Assembly: GCF_964340395.1 (NCBI RefSeq)
Contig: NC_135553.1
Location: 8,157,501 to 8,195,000 of the forward strand
Reading direction: 5' to 3'
Length of the DNA: 37,500 nt
From: Glandiceps talaboti
Taxonomy: Eukaryota; Hemichordata; Enteropneusta; Spengelidae
Below the pieces are notes generated by a model, which did not search any database, had not been told where the DNA came from, and was given only the letters and a program-made list of their open reading frames with translations. Below are positions 1-11,033 of the stretch, in pieces. The number at the start of each line of letters is the position of its first letter. Position 1 is the first letter of the stretch. Both the position numbers and the translations under genes were made by a program.

Positions 1-120
1 GAGTATAACTCGAGAGGTAACAATGTAGCTGGTGTAATAGTTGAACCAATCCAATCCGAGGGTGGGGATAACCATGCATCTAATGAATTCTTTCATTCAC
101 TGCAAAAAATTTGTAAAGAG
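1..120 (+). CDS. ABAT: ABAT exon A (5' edge cut by window)
   Basis: Forty codons are open in frame 1 and end ...SLQKICKE, followed by a GTAGGG donor at 121. The exon holds [14 protein letters not shown]; its Glu is a conserved active-site acidic residue in GABA transaminases. Reading on past 120 reaches a stop after 13 more codons and loses the family match. Joining to exon B restores the expected ...ICKE-YGMAF. The true exon start is outside the window or at base 1. Confidence 0.94.
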
Positions 121-2325
121 GTAGGGATACCATTAAAACAAACATCTCTGAGTCAGTGATTTGTTCACGTCAACATCGTTTCCGATAAAACAATGTCTTT
201 ATATGATGAAATATATATTGCATTTGTTTGTTAAAGTTAAGGTTAACATCCTATTTCTCGTTAATTTCAAACGAGGTCTATATTTTTGCGTTATTTTAGT
301 TGACATATTACAAATGCTCTAGTGAATGAATAAAATCTACAAGCTGCAGCTGTGAATGGATTGTTCAATTTGCCTTCCCCACTTTTCTTACACGAACAGT
401 ATGGCATGGCGTTCATCGTTGATGAAGTCCAAACAGGCTGTGCTGTAACCGGTAAATTCTGGGCACATGAACACTGGAGCCTACCCAAGCCACCGGATGT
501 TGTATGCTTCAGCAAAAAGATGATAACCGGGGGACTGTACTATACGGATGAATTCGTTGTTGATGAAGTAAGTCACTGACTAGGTAATGGTGTGTATATA
601 GCCTGTCTACACGGCGCTGATTGTGACTCTGATAGCATGTCGTACAGCAGGGTCACAGTCAGCGCCGTAAAACAGGCTGGTGTACATGTACAAGATTCCA
701 TTTAGGGTAAACAAGCTTTGTGTCCCACTATAAGTCTAACCTTCCCCGAATCCTAAAAAAGAGCATGCATGCACCTACGTGATCATATCCATGCCCACGT
801 ATTAGCAATATATATCACGACCTTTTGAGAACCCATAAAGTGACATTGTTCACCGTTTGTTACTGTCGTGAACTTGGCAGCAATATACATGTACATTGTC
901 ACATAAATTAAAAGTTTCTCCTGAGTACAAATTTATCGTCTAAGTTTTCAGCTCAAACAATATGCCAATACCAGTCAAGTTTTCGAAATGTTCCCAACAT
1001 GACTCTGCAATACGTTACCATGATTGCTAGTTGTTTTTTTCCCGTTCAAACCGATAGATGTACAACACGTACTTAACATATTTTAAAAATCTTAAGATAT
1101 CATCTCAAGATGTACTCAAATAGCCGCGCCATTTTTAAATCTGTTATATTAAAGTCATAAGAATCTCATTAAAAAAGATTGATTGATGCAATATTTTGAG
1201 TCCACCAGAAACTTTAAATTCGTTTTCGTATCCAGAGTCGTGTGAAGTTGACAAAAATTCGCGTACATAGTCTAGTATCGTTGCTTGCAATAGAATGGGA
1301 ACTTTGGGCCGTTGTATTTTTTTGTAGGAATTACCAATGTGTTGAAATGTTTCTCACTACACGTTAACAATAATCAATACGTTACAATCTGTTTCTTCAA
1401 CACAAGGGTTTCCGAATACTGAACACATGGATGGGCGATCCGGCAAAAGTAGTGATGCTGGAGAAAGTCGTTGAAACAATACACAAGCAAGACCTAATGC
1501 AGAATTCAAAGGAAACTGGGGAATATATGTTAAAGAATCTGCTAGAATTACAGGTAATAAAAATTCAATTACTTAATATAATAATAGTAGAAGTTCATTT
1601 ATATCATTAATTAACGTAAAGAATTTTATCTGACGATGCATGGCATGATATTTTAAAAATAAATAGTCTGTCTGTTTCAGGACACCTACCCTGACCTTCT
1701 CTCTGACGCTCGAGGACTAGGGACAATGTGTGCCATCGATGCTAAGGACCCGGATACCAGGCAAACCATGCTGCAAAACATGAGAAACAAAGGTAAGCTT
1801 TTGACTAAGTAAAACTTTCCTCTTCTAATTTGGATAAAGAAATTTAGCAAACTACTCTATACGTATACACAGTAAGAGGTATGTTGAAGAGTTGCTGCTG
1901 CACTGAGTTTCGCATGATCAAAGTCCAGTGACTGACATTACACATTTCGATTCATCAAAAGTCGTGTGTGGCCTAGCGATAGGCTAGAATTCACTATTTT
2001 GAAAACCTTTTTCCTGTACACAACTTGTAAGAATTTTCTTTCCATGATGGCTTCACTCCTGAGGAGCTCACATCCCCTGTGATAACAATAATTACCTTAC
2101 GTTTTGTAGGAAACAGAAAGAGAGGAAGAGTTGCAAACTAAGTGCGTTAAAATTGACACATTTAAATTTTGTTCATTTTATCTAGGTGTTCAGCTGGGTG
2201 GCTGTGGATCACATACTATCCGATTCCGACCGACATTGGTTTTCCAGAAACACCATGTTGATATCGTGATGGAGACATTCCACGAAATCCTGCAAGACAT
2301 GAAACATGTAGTGATGAAAGATTAA
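1..2325 (+). CDS. ABAT: 4-aminobutyrate aminotransferase (GABA transaminase), 3' half, five exons
   Basis: This is a class III, PLP-dependent aminotransferase. In animals it is mitochondrial and converts GABA plus 2-oxoglutarate to succinic semialdehyde plus glutamate, the first step of the GABA shunt. The joined exons 1-120, 400-567, 1407-1553, 1681-1792 and 2186-2325 give about 228 residues in one frame. From memory of the vertebrate enzyme they align almost without gaps to its C-terminal half of about 500 residues. Landmarks seen: [23 protein letters not shown] (Asp at 421-423 contacts the PLP ring nitrogen), [13 protein letters not shown] (the first Lys, 514-516, should be the Schiff-base lysine), NTWMGDP, LGGCG and IRFRPTLVF. 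All junctions are GT-AG; introns 1-3 are phase 0 and the last is phase 1. The N-terminal half, including the mitochondrial presequence and the Fe-S cysteines, lies left of the window. One local difference: GCAVTG stands where vertebrates have GGGCTG. No disruption is visible, so the gene is probably functional. Confidence 0.96.
121..399 (+). other. ABAT intron between exons A and B
   Basis: 279 bases with a GTAGGG donor and CGAACAG acceptor, with a pyrimidine-rich run (TTGCCTTCCCCACTTTTCTT) just upstream of the acceptor. I see nothing else in it. Confidence 0.9.
400..567 (+). CDS. ABAT: ABAT exon B, PLP-binding exon
   Basis: Fifty-six codons, phase 0 at both ends. The acceptor is CGAACAG before 400 and the donor is GTAAGT at 568. 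It encodes [17 protein letters not shown] and FSKKM, which hold the ring-nitrogen aspartate, the glutamine that neighbours the cofactor, and the Schiff-base lysine. An in-frame ATG at 352 lies in the intron and is not a real start. GCAVTG replaces the vertebrate GGGCTG, so the cysteine moves by two positions. Confidence 0.95.
568..1406 (+). other. ABAT intron between exons B and C
   Basis: 839 bases, from a consensus GTAAGT donor to a CACAAG acceptor. Apart from the stem-loop at 600-678 it is unremarkable AT-rich sequence. Confidence 0.9.
600..678 (+). repeat. GC-rich intronic stem-loop, pre-miRNA-sized
   Basis: Arm 600-631 pairs with arm 648-678 across a 16-base loop. There are three helical blocks. 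AGCCTGT pairs with ACAGGCT (7 bp). After a small CUAC/AAA internal loop, ACGGCGCTGA pairs with TCAGCGCCGT (10 bp). Then comes an 11-bp block that keeps pairing through two G-U wobbles. Both wobbles are U-G in the + transcript, which would be A-C mismatches on the other strand, so the fold favours the ABAT sense RNA. It begins 32 bases after the exon B donor. It could be an intronic miRNA precursor, another structured RNA, or a remnant of a fold-back element. Confidence 0.6.
1407..1553 (+). CDS. ABAT: ABAT exon C
   Basis: Forty-nine codons, phase 0 at both ends, after acceptor CACAAG and before donor GTAATA. It starts [12 protein letters not shown], matching the vertebrate YRIFNTWLGDP stretch without gaps. 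It continues through the helix-rich part of the C-terminal domain, ending MLKNLLELQ. Confidence 0.93.
1554..1680 (+). other. ABAT intron between exons C and D
   Basis: 127 bases, GTAATA donor to a CTGTTTCAG acceptor with a good pyrimidine tract. No embedded feature seen. Confidence 0.9.
1681..1792 (+). CDS. ABAT: ABAT exon D
   Basis: 112 bases: 37 codons plus one base of a split Gly codon. It follows a good TCTGTTTCAG acceptor and precedes a GTAAGC donor. It encodes [20 protein letters not shown] and ends MRNK. The RG.GT..AID block is the conserved strand of the small domain of class III aminotransferases. Confidence 0.93.
1793..2185 (+). other. ABAT intron between exons D and terminal exon
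   Basis: 393 bases, GTAAGC donor to a TTTTATCTAG acceptor, phase 1. An ATG-started frame from 2131 runs into the exon but is intronic sequence. Nothing else noted. Confidence 0.9.
2186..2325 (+). CDS. ABAT: ABAT terminal exon with stop
   Basis: The acceptor is TTTTATCTAG. The first two bases complete the split Gly codon, then come [16 protein letters not shown] and a C-terminal helix ending HVVMKD before TAA at 2323-2325. The first Arg of IRFRP corresponds to the substrate-carboxylate arginine of the family. The tail is a few residues longer than I recall for vertebrates. Confidence 0.95.
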
Positions 2326-2790
2326 TTGTAGATTTATAAATGTATAGAGTAGATTTTCATAACAACAATTTGAGATTGAATGGATTCTTCTTAGAATGTT
2401 AGTATTGAGGCAGAGTGTTTGTTATTAAGTGGCACATGCTGAGTTTATCAACAATTTGCTCAAGTTAAAAGACTGGTCATTTTCTCCCGCCTTAGGCATT
2501 TCTTACACCACTCCCTTTCTGTAAATTAAACCAAAAACAGGTAACACCCCTCCCCCGATCGCTTATTTCTAAAACATGATGACCAGCATATCATATTCAC
2601 ATGCCCGGTACTTCATCATGACTTGGAGAGCGCTCAGAGTAGCTGTCTGACGGTATTTCGGGTATCAAATACTTTACAAGACAGTAGCACCCTATAATTA
2701 GCATTTCACATTATAGGGTTGAAATATTCACACACAAAAATTAAAGTTTAAAGAAAAACTTGACAGTAAAATGTTAAATAAATGTAGTGG
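2326..2790 (+). terminator. ABAT 3' UTR with candidate poly(A) signals
   Basis: Downstream of the TAA there is a canonical AATAAA at 2777-2782, with ATTAAA variants at 2525-2530 and 2740-2745. Any of these could define the transcript end, giving a 3' UTR of about 0.2-0.5 kb. The sequence alone does not decide between them. Confidence 0.45.
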
Positions 2791-3391
2791 GAAGAGCTTG
2801 AATTAAAACAGAGATATATGTATGCTAACTAATTATTCAAAACTCGTCTTTCTCATTAGATGGCATCATATGCACGTCGATTAAAAGCAAGCATTGTTAT
2901 GTTAATTATTGCCAGCTCCCGCATCGTCAGCAGCGCGCACCACGACCACGCACGACTAGCCTGGCCAGAGCATGATCTTAAATAATAATGCCTTCAACAG
3001 TGGGAAATATTAACAGATGTTTACTTTATTTTTCAAATTATTTTTGTACATTAAATTGTGTACAACTTTCTTCTAAATGTGTTAGTTATAGGCTTGAAAT
3101 GTTTTGTTTGATTTAATAGTGTTACCACCTTCACTACTCATATTATTTACAAAATACTGTCTTCTTCAGTATCAATGAGTGATAGATATTAGCACATATT
3201 AAGATAGGTGTGACGTCAAGTTAAAAATCATTTTCGGCGTCCTATAGTAGAACACATGTATAATGAAAGAAATAACGACAACAAAAATGATACATACTGA
3301 TGATGGTCGGTTACTCATACAACTTAAAGGACGGACGAATGATCAATTAAGATTCGTTTTCCTTAGTACTCGTGTGGGCAAAGTTTGTTAC
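2791..3391. other. Gene-free stretch downstream of ABAT
   Basis: AT-rich sequence with one GC-rich patch at about 2928-2965 and a perfect TGACGTCA palindrome at 3211-3218. No convincing coding frame. Confidence 0.6.
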
Positions 3392-3397
3392 TGTATG

Positions 3398-3429
<32 letters not shown>

Positions 3430-3439
3430 TGTATGTATG

Positions 3440-3473
<34 letters not shown>

Positions 3474-3479
3474 TGTATG

Positions 3480-3513
<34 letters not shown>

Positions 3514-3601
3514 TGTATGCATGCATGCATGCATGCATGCATGTATGTATGTATGTATGTATGTATGTATGTATGTATGTATGTATGTATGTATGTATGT
3601 A
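3392..3601. repeat. (TATG)n microsatellite with internal (ATGC)n block
   Basis: About 210 bases of TATG repeats, broken by two TATATG variants, with a pure ATGC run at about 3517-3542. Long frames on both strands here (MYVC and HTYI repeats) are translations of the satellite and not genes. Confidence 0.97.
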
Positions 3602-6600
3602 CAATAATAAACATTTTACACATTTATTAATCTTTACTGATATTTATTTCATTGAGGTACACAAGGACTTGACATAATGTTGTTTCACATTGATTTTTCA
3701 AATAGGAAGCCATGATACACTGCAGATCGAACACTCCCTATTTTGTTTCTTTTACGCGTATACACCTTCACTGGACAATCACGTCTCAGATGCGCTCACG
3801 GCTCAGTAAATTAAATTTAGCATAGTCAAAGAGTACGGTCATATTTACTACACTGCAAACCGGAATACAAATGTCAAACTTAGTGTATCATGTACATGAT
3901 GTTCAGTACTATAACATATGGTATTATGAAAGCCATATAGTTACACAATTTCAATATTTCATAGAGTCTTAAACATTCATATGCCTGGCGTACTAAAATA
4001 CGCGGCCGCCGAGTGAAAGACGGAAAACTTAACATTTTTCCTGAATGGGATTGAAATTCGAAAAAGTAAAACGATAGAGTTTTAGGACGACATAGTGAGA
4101 CATGTCATCTCAAATATTGGTTGAAGTAACAGAAAAATAAAAAAGTTAAACCGAGGGGTTTTATGAGGTGACGAGTATCCACGGCGATGCCATGATTTTG
4201 CGTAATTTCCCATAGACCACAATGGCGTTTACTGAATTCAACAGGGTGCAAACTTCTCGTCGGTTCAATTTTTTCAAATTTCGACTTATGATTTTCAAAT
4301 TTTGCATCCATTTTCGGAGTATAATAGGCTAAATTCGTATCGTTTTATAATTTTGAATTAATACTCTATATTATTGTAATCTGTATTTGAGTATGATTTT
4401 ATCGTCAAGTATTCTTAGCCGTTGACAAAACTAACGATATTTACGCCAACACGCATCTTTAAAATAGGCTTGAAATTACGAAAATAGGTCAGTAAATGTT
4501 ATAAAAAGTACGAATTACAAGGGCACTTCATCCTAAAATCAAAACTACCAAATATTGGCTGATATATGTAAGATATAAGGTCCTAACACGACAAAATATC
4601 AAGGAGTGTAAATAAAATACACACGAACTTTCCACTGTAACTCAACAGTGGACGTATCGATCGATATTCTTTTCACTGGAAATTGATACAATGTTACGAC
4701 ATGTTGGCTGGTCGTCTCTAAAAATGACGGCGCCAAAAATCCAAAATACAGCGCAGATATAAATAAAGGACTACTACGAGAAAATTATCCAGTTTAGGCA
4801 TCTCCTTGATTCATAAACATTAATACACTGGCACAATAATATAGGGCCTGTCGACATACATGTATATCTCATGCGGCAAGTACGAACAAAATCGTTGTAA
4901 ACCGGACGGTAATATACTGCCTTATGAATATTCATTAGACGCTTGTCAAATTTGACCCCGTTGTTGACCTTTCAGGCACAGTCGGCGCTTCGCGGAATAT
5001 GAAACAAATAGGTACCGGTTCGTCCCGCAGTGATAAAATAGTTTTATAACTTAAAAAATCAAAAATATATACCAAATCCTCATCGAGTGCCAAAGGATTT
5101 ATTGATAATGCTGAAATAAAAGTTGATTAAACTTGTTCACGATAGATGGGTGCATGGATGCACTCTTATCATGAAATGACATATTGTGTACAGGCCAGAA
5201 CAAGAACATTGCTGTGCGCCCTCTTTCGTTCTTACATTATAGTTTGTTGGTGTTGTAAATATGCCTCGAGAATGTACTATGGTCGTCTGAGCACTTCACA
5301 TTGAAGGAATATTTAAGAAATAAATAGCATTTTTTTTGGCAATCGAATCTCTCGCGGTCTAATGTTTTATATGTGTTTGATCAGGATATAGACAAGGGGG
5401 ACTGGGCAACGGTGTTTGAGCGTTATACTTATTATGTAACATGGAGCCTTGGCTACGTACAAGTCCAGTTGACGTGACTCCCCAACTTGCTGTGTAATGA
5501 ACCACTGACGAATAAATGAAATGTGTATCTGTTCAACGTTAGCATACTTAAACGAACGTGATATAGTATAGTAATATTGCTGTCCATTGAGGTTAGTTAC
5601 GTCGTCAATATGATAAAGGCGATGATAATCCGGGCCCTTCGTCCAGGCGTATTTTTGTATAATCGTTTAGTACAAGGTACATTTTGAACTTATCTTCGAA
5701 CACGTTACATGTTGTCTATGGCACTGGATGTCACCAACGACTTTTATCTCATGGGACTTTCTGTTGACATGGGGATACTTCAAATCGGAGCCTGGGACAG
5801 ACATGTCGACATCATACACGTGTCACTGTGTTTTGGAATACTGTAGATATTTTTCGTCTTTAGCATGAAACATAAGTAGGAACAAATCGCGCTGCTGTGA
5901 ACCGAACCCTGCAATCAAAAGTATAAAATCGACTCAAATATGCAGTTTGTACACGAGAGCCTTTGATGAGCGAACACTCGTTTCTGGCATCGATGGACAA
6001 ACTCAGTGTCACACCTAAACTCTCGTCTTGGGTTTAATAGTTTCAATAAAGGATAAGAACAAATTCACAAGATTCAGTGATACAATTTCTAACGGCCTTA
6101 AGTTTGTGTACAGAATTAAAAATTCCAACGAGGTTAAAATATTATGCACGAGAAATAAGCCGTCTCGGTTTAAAGACAGGTGGTCAAAATGATGGCCAAA
6201 CTTTAACGTGATCGTCAGGAGTAAGTGTAACGGAAACCACAGTACCGGTCATCCGATTATGTCCTGTAAAAATAGCTAATTGTACCATTGTGAAACTACC
6301 AGGAGGGGAAGAAGAGAAAGATGGCGGCAGACATTTGTGAAGGGGTCATCAGATAGACACCCGACTGCGCGCCGTGGTTGGAGCATTATCTGTCGTAGCT
6401 CGTTTTGAGTCTTAAGGGTTTGATGTCATTAGACATTACGGTGCACCGTGGCTAAAGAAGTACCGATAATCATCTTGAGCGTATATAGCCTGTAAATGTT
6501 ACTTTTATTAGCGACAATAGCCCCGGGGTTGGTAGCTGTTTATCTTGGCATGATAGAAAGAAATGATGTTAGACATTTGATCGTACTTTAAATCCGTTCT

Positions 6601-6680
6601 ACACAATGCCACATATTTGCATTAGTCCATCATAATGCTTCATGGGAGATACCTAGTCTATTAACGACGAGTACATGGCA
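3602..6680. other. Gene-free stretch
   Basis: About 3 kb without a supportable gene. It contains a NotI-type GC patch near 4002, a palindrome ATGAATATTCAT at 4924-4935, a GC-richer patch near 4975-5030, and a CpG-richer segment at about 6160-6420 with a YY1-like site. Short open frames, for example 5709-5846 on + and 4105-4311 on -, resemble no family I recognise. Confidence 0.6.
6318..6328 (+). promoter_or_regulatory. YY1-like motif AAGATGGCGGC
   Basis: AAGATGGCGGC matches the YY1 core seen near transcription starts of many animal genes. Its embedded ATG opens only an 11-residue frame (ends at TAG). It lies in a locally GC-rich patch (6300-6400). No TATA box or downstream exon confirms a promoter, so this may be chance. 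Confidence 0.25.
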
Positions 6681-6697
6681 TGTGTGTGTGTGTGTGT
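6681..6697. repeat. Short (TG)n tract
   Basis: Seventeen bases of alternating TG, a minor microsatellite. Confidence 0.9.
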
Positions 6698-7199
6698 CAC
6701 TGAACGTTTAGCTGTTAAACGTGACATGTTATGTTGCTGAAATGCTTCCATTTTGTTTGCGGCGAGGAGTTAGCGTATATTTGCAATTAGTATAAGGGCT
6801 TCCTTGTATACATAGCTAGTGGGCATGATACCCACGAAGTTGAATTATACGTGACAGGGTAATTATAGATGATGTATTATTGTCTACTTGTATTAGCCGT
6901 ACAAAACCCGACAACCGAATTCTACGTGTAACAACGGTACATTTCAGTAAACGGTGTTCGGGACAATTCATGTTGTTGAGTTTAAAGCAATCAATGTCTT
7001 TAATGGGAAAAGCAGTATTTTGGAATTCTCTGAGAAAGTAAACTATAAAAGATATGAGCAATGAAAAAGCATTTAATTTTCCGGAATGCTCTCATTGGGG
7101 CCTTATACTAATTGCAAAGTACCTCAACTTTTAAACACTTTGTTTCCGTCTGATTTACATTCTTATCAATCCATTTGTCAAGTCCAGTAGCAATTTACT

Positions 7200-7435
7200 G
7201 TTTCATCTTATCCTTGTCATTCCTACATCTACCCACCTACCCATCCACATACCTTCCTAACTGCATCCCTTGCTTCCTACCCCCTACCAACCTAACTCGC
7301 TCTTTATCCCTACCTATCCACCCACCCACCTCTCTCCCTTCTTTGCTCACTACCTACATACTCACCTACCTATCTACATGTACATTTGCACTTCCATTCT
7401 CCCCTCCCAATTTCCCTCTCTGCGCACGCAGTACA
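7200..7435. repeat. Pyrimidine-rich degenerate (CCTA/CCAC)n tract
   Basis: The + strand is dominated by C and T for about 230 bases in imperfect CCTA, CCAC and CATC units, with few guanines. It looks like an old, diverged tetranucleotide satellite. The overlapping Pro/Thr/Ser-rich frames are low-complexity and not coding. Confidence 0.8.
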
Positions 7436-10400
7436 CGTTAATTTATTTTTTCTCCAAATCGTTAATTTCTAATTTAGGTATGTTTAATTCCCATGTACAC
7501 ATACCGCAGTAATTCTAATTGTCCTGTGATTAACAATATATATTACTTAGCTATAGTATTGCATATGCGAACATCAAACTTTTAACTCACAAACAAGTAT
7601 GTCATGCGTATACAAGTGTAAGACTTAGAGTAGAATCACTGAACAGTTAATATTCACATCAATACTGAAGAAATTTACAATCATATTTAAAAATAACTGA
7701 ATTCTATTTGTAAAAGAGGTTTGTCATAGTTTATACAACCTTGAACAATTTGTGTATAGCCATATTGCATGTAATACAAATTGTTGTTAATATTATACAC
7801 TAATAAGTCACCATTCGCATTATGACGGTGATTTTACTTGACATAATGGAGTCACTGGACATTTTATTGAGTATTGACTGTGCGAGGTTATAGTCAACGA
7901 AGTGTACTCAGAAAGGCAGGCTTGACTTGGTACATAACTTGAATACACCTGATTGGTGACGCCATTTATAAACCTAAGTATTAAAGCGGTTGTAAAGCCA
8001 CCGAAAATACTTTTATTTTCTATCATGAGCCCTGTAATCATAGAAGTGTCATTCCTCGTACGTGTCTTACTTCAGCAATTGAAGTTACTCGAGGAGTTCT
8101 TATTTGACGCTTCTGGAATGAGATATCGCTGGTTAAGATTTCACTTTGTAAGGAAGACATTAACGAGTGTCCGGACGAAGATTACACTCTCAAAGATCAA
8201 TTGTTTGAAAAAACCTTGTTCGATAGAAAATCGTGTTCTATGTCACCGTCGAGGCCTGATTCATCAATTCCTTGGCGACTATTAGTATAAATGTACAAGG
8301 CTATAACCTTCCTATCTTTATCACAGTACAGATTCCTTTTAGTCACTTTATAGACCGTGTATGTGGCTACGTGACTGCAGCCACCCGATCCGAGAGTGTA
8401 ACTACCAACGTCCTCATTAAATGCACTCCACACTCATATGTTAGTCTTCTCCTGGCACGACTCATCAATAGCATGTAAGATCTAAACGGCTCTTTACATG
8501 CACTTGACCTCTGTAGTGTTGTCGTTATCATGTAGAGGTAACTGTCAACAACAGTAAATTGACAAGAATCTTATCAAGTGTAATTTCTGTCTAACTGTAT
8601 ATACTAAAGCCATTCAGTTGACATGGATTAAGAACAGGTTTGTCAAGAAAGGGGGAAAATGTTAATATCTAATCATCAGAAGTCTGTAGTTCATTATTGC
8701 TGTTGCTTTGGTTGCTTTTGCAATTCTGTCGACCGAAGACAATTTCCAATTCATCTCCTGTTTAAAATAAATTCATAAATTACTGAATATTAATAAATCC
8801 ACTACAGAATGTTACATTTATATAATACATATATTGCAAGCATGAAGAGTTAACAGGTCAAGCGCCATCTAGAGTCAAATATCAGTAGATTGATAGTATT
8901 CACTCGGAGGATGGTTTATCATCAGTCAATGGTTTCAAAGTAGTATGTCTATCAATTCGTTTGAGAGAAGTGATATGGCCTTTAGAACTATAAGTCGCTG
9001 TTGTCATTGGGATTGGGAACTACACAGCAATATTTGTGTGCTAAAATTATGGAGTCGGTCTCCAAGAGTACAATAATTTAACCAACGTAAAGGAATACAT
9101 CTCTATGGTTGTGAATATCATATTAAACAAGTACATTGCTTGGTGAAATTCTACCTATCCTATAAGATTAATTCTCTTTTGTGAGATAATAACTGTGATG
9201 GATAAATGATTAGGTTTTACAACTGTAATGAAAAGTCATTATACATTCAACTCATTTTTCTAGGTGTTATTATTTCAATCATGTTCTCATTTGCGATGAA
9301 ATAGCGGATATCTGCTTACAGGAATACTAATTATATTGATGTAACACGTTTATTATCCCTCAATTAAAATTAATGTTATGCGTCTACCAAATGTATTTAA
9401 TCACCTTTCACTGTCATTAACAATATTAAGTAATTATTTGTAATGGGTCGGTATGGTTTGATGTTATTTGTTCTCACCGTGTGAAATGATTAAACGTAGG
9501 CATAGGTCGGGCTTCAGCTATAATCAATTTGGGTAAAAAATGACATTTTTATTACCTCGATATATTTTTGTGTAAACTAAATTAGAGAAGTGTTAATCAA
9601 TGTGCAGCTTTATTACTCAACACCTCTCTCCGAACGTAGTACGGATGTCTTTATTCATTTCGAATCTATGAGTTATATTTCTGAGCTTCATCAGTCGTAA
9701 TCCTATAGGTGACGTTCGAACCAAGGATGTCAATTTAACTGCAAAGGTGCTGTTCACACTTTAGTGCATACATCAGAAGGGGCAATTATGAATCGCCATT
9801 AATGGTTTGACAGATTTACTGATTGCTGTGATTAATAGTGGAATCATAGTAAATATTTGATAAGGTTACATAATCAAATCATTGATCCGTTGATCCATAA
9901 CCAATGATGAGAACGACAGAGATGTTATTTGTATTGCCATCTTGCCTCTAGAATCTCGTGATGACTTTTATTTTTAAAAAGTGTATTTTAAACTTCTTCA
10001 CCGTTTGACCTTTTTAAAATTGAAGACGCTGTAGAATCAGGACTGTGTATAATTGGCGATATAAACGGATACTACAGTACATTTGAAGGAGCTCGATTTA
10101 AAAGCAGTATCTAATAACACTAACGCATAGCCTTATATTAATTCTCTCAAAAATGGTTTTGTTATATTTATCGTTTCCAATGATTTACTTCTAATATCTT
10201 TTGCATGCTGTGCGCGTTATCAGGTGATGATATTATGTCTTTGAGTCATCCATCACAAAGTGTAATAAACGGTAAGATCAAGACGATGGATATCCGAAGT
10301 GAAATCAACCCACCGTACCAAGCAAGCCAATTGCAAAGATAATTCATATCGTTGACTAGCTGTTTGATAATGGGTTTATATGATGTACCTGATAGTAATA

Positions 10401-10501
10401 ACGTAAACGTTTTGGACGTGTTCTGTTTTTTTATTTACCTTCGATTTCGCTATGTTCTGCATGATTTTAAAATTTTGTAGATTTTACCAATTAAACATAT
10501 C
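7436..10501. other. Gene-free stretch
   Basis: About 3 kb. Overlapping open frames on both strands at 7953-8480 make this the most coding-like part, but none matches a known domain or has convincing splice borders. The rest is plain AT-rich sequence. Confidence 0.55.
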
Positions 10502-10515
10502 TGTTGTTGCTGTCG

Positions 10516-10574
<59 letters not shown>
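10502..10574. repeat. (TTG)n trinucleotide repeat
   Basis: About 73 bases of TTG repeats, near-perfect after the first few units. The poly-Val frame across it is a repeat translation. Confidence 0.96.
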
Positions 10575-10575
<1 letters not shown>

Positions 10576-10731
10576 TAATTGAAGCATTCGTTGAACTATT
10601 ATTGGAACGTTTATTACATGTCAAATTCGGTTGAGATGTTCATGGCCCTCGTTTGGCAGGTAGTTATTTAGATAGAGTGGTCACTGTATTGATTTTCTCT
10701 TTTGAAATTGATATATGATGGACTAACTGTA

Positions 10732-10797
10732 TCAGTTTGGTTGATTGTTTGGTTGGCTGGTTGGTTGGCTGGCTGGCTGGTTGGTTGGTTGGTTGGT
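10732..10797. repeat. Degenerate (GGTT/GGCT)n repeat
   Basis: TTGG and CTGG tetramers run for about 65 bases, interrupted by ATTG variants at the edges. Confidence 0.9.
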
Positions 10798-10900
10798 AGA
10801 CTGATGGGTAAATTACTTGGTTGATTTATTGATTAATTGGATAATCAATCGACTAGATGACTAATAAATTCGATTGGTCGATTTATCAAATGATTGATTG

Positions 10901-11033
10901 GGTGAGTGAGTGAGTGAGTGAGTGAGTGAGTGAGTGAGTGAGTGAGTGAGTGAGTGAGTGAGTGACTGAGTGACTGACTGAGTGACTGACTGACTGACTG
11001 ACTGACTGACTGACTGACTGACTGATTGACTGA
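10901..11033. repeat. Compound (TGAG)n-(TGAC)n repeat
   Basis: About 65 bases of pure TGAG switch through an alternating zone into pure TGAC units ending at about 11033. The two tracts differ by one base per unit. Frames across it (SVSQ, THSL repeats on the minus strand) are not genes. Confidence 0.97.

Noticed and set aside
352-399. ATG at 352 as a start codon for the frame through exon B
   Set aside because: It is intronic. The acceptor at 398-399 and the junction with exon A restore the conserved protein.
4924-4935. Palindrome ATGAATATTCAT, similar to POU-dimer sites
   Set aside because: A single AT-rich palindrome in AT-rich DNA, with no supporting context.
5709-5846. 45-residue + strand small frame (starts MLSMALDVTNDF)
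   Set aside because: Protein-like but too short to separate from chance, with no conservation evidence available.
7953-8480. Overlapping open frames on both strands, including a stretch reading EDINECPDEDY in another + frame
   Set aside because: DINEC recalls a calcium-binding EGF start, but the following cysteines of an EGF module are missing and no exon borders are convincing.
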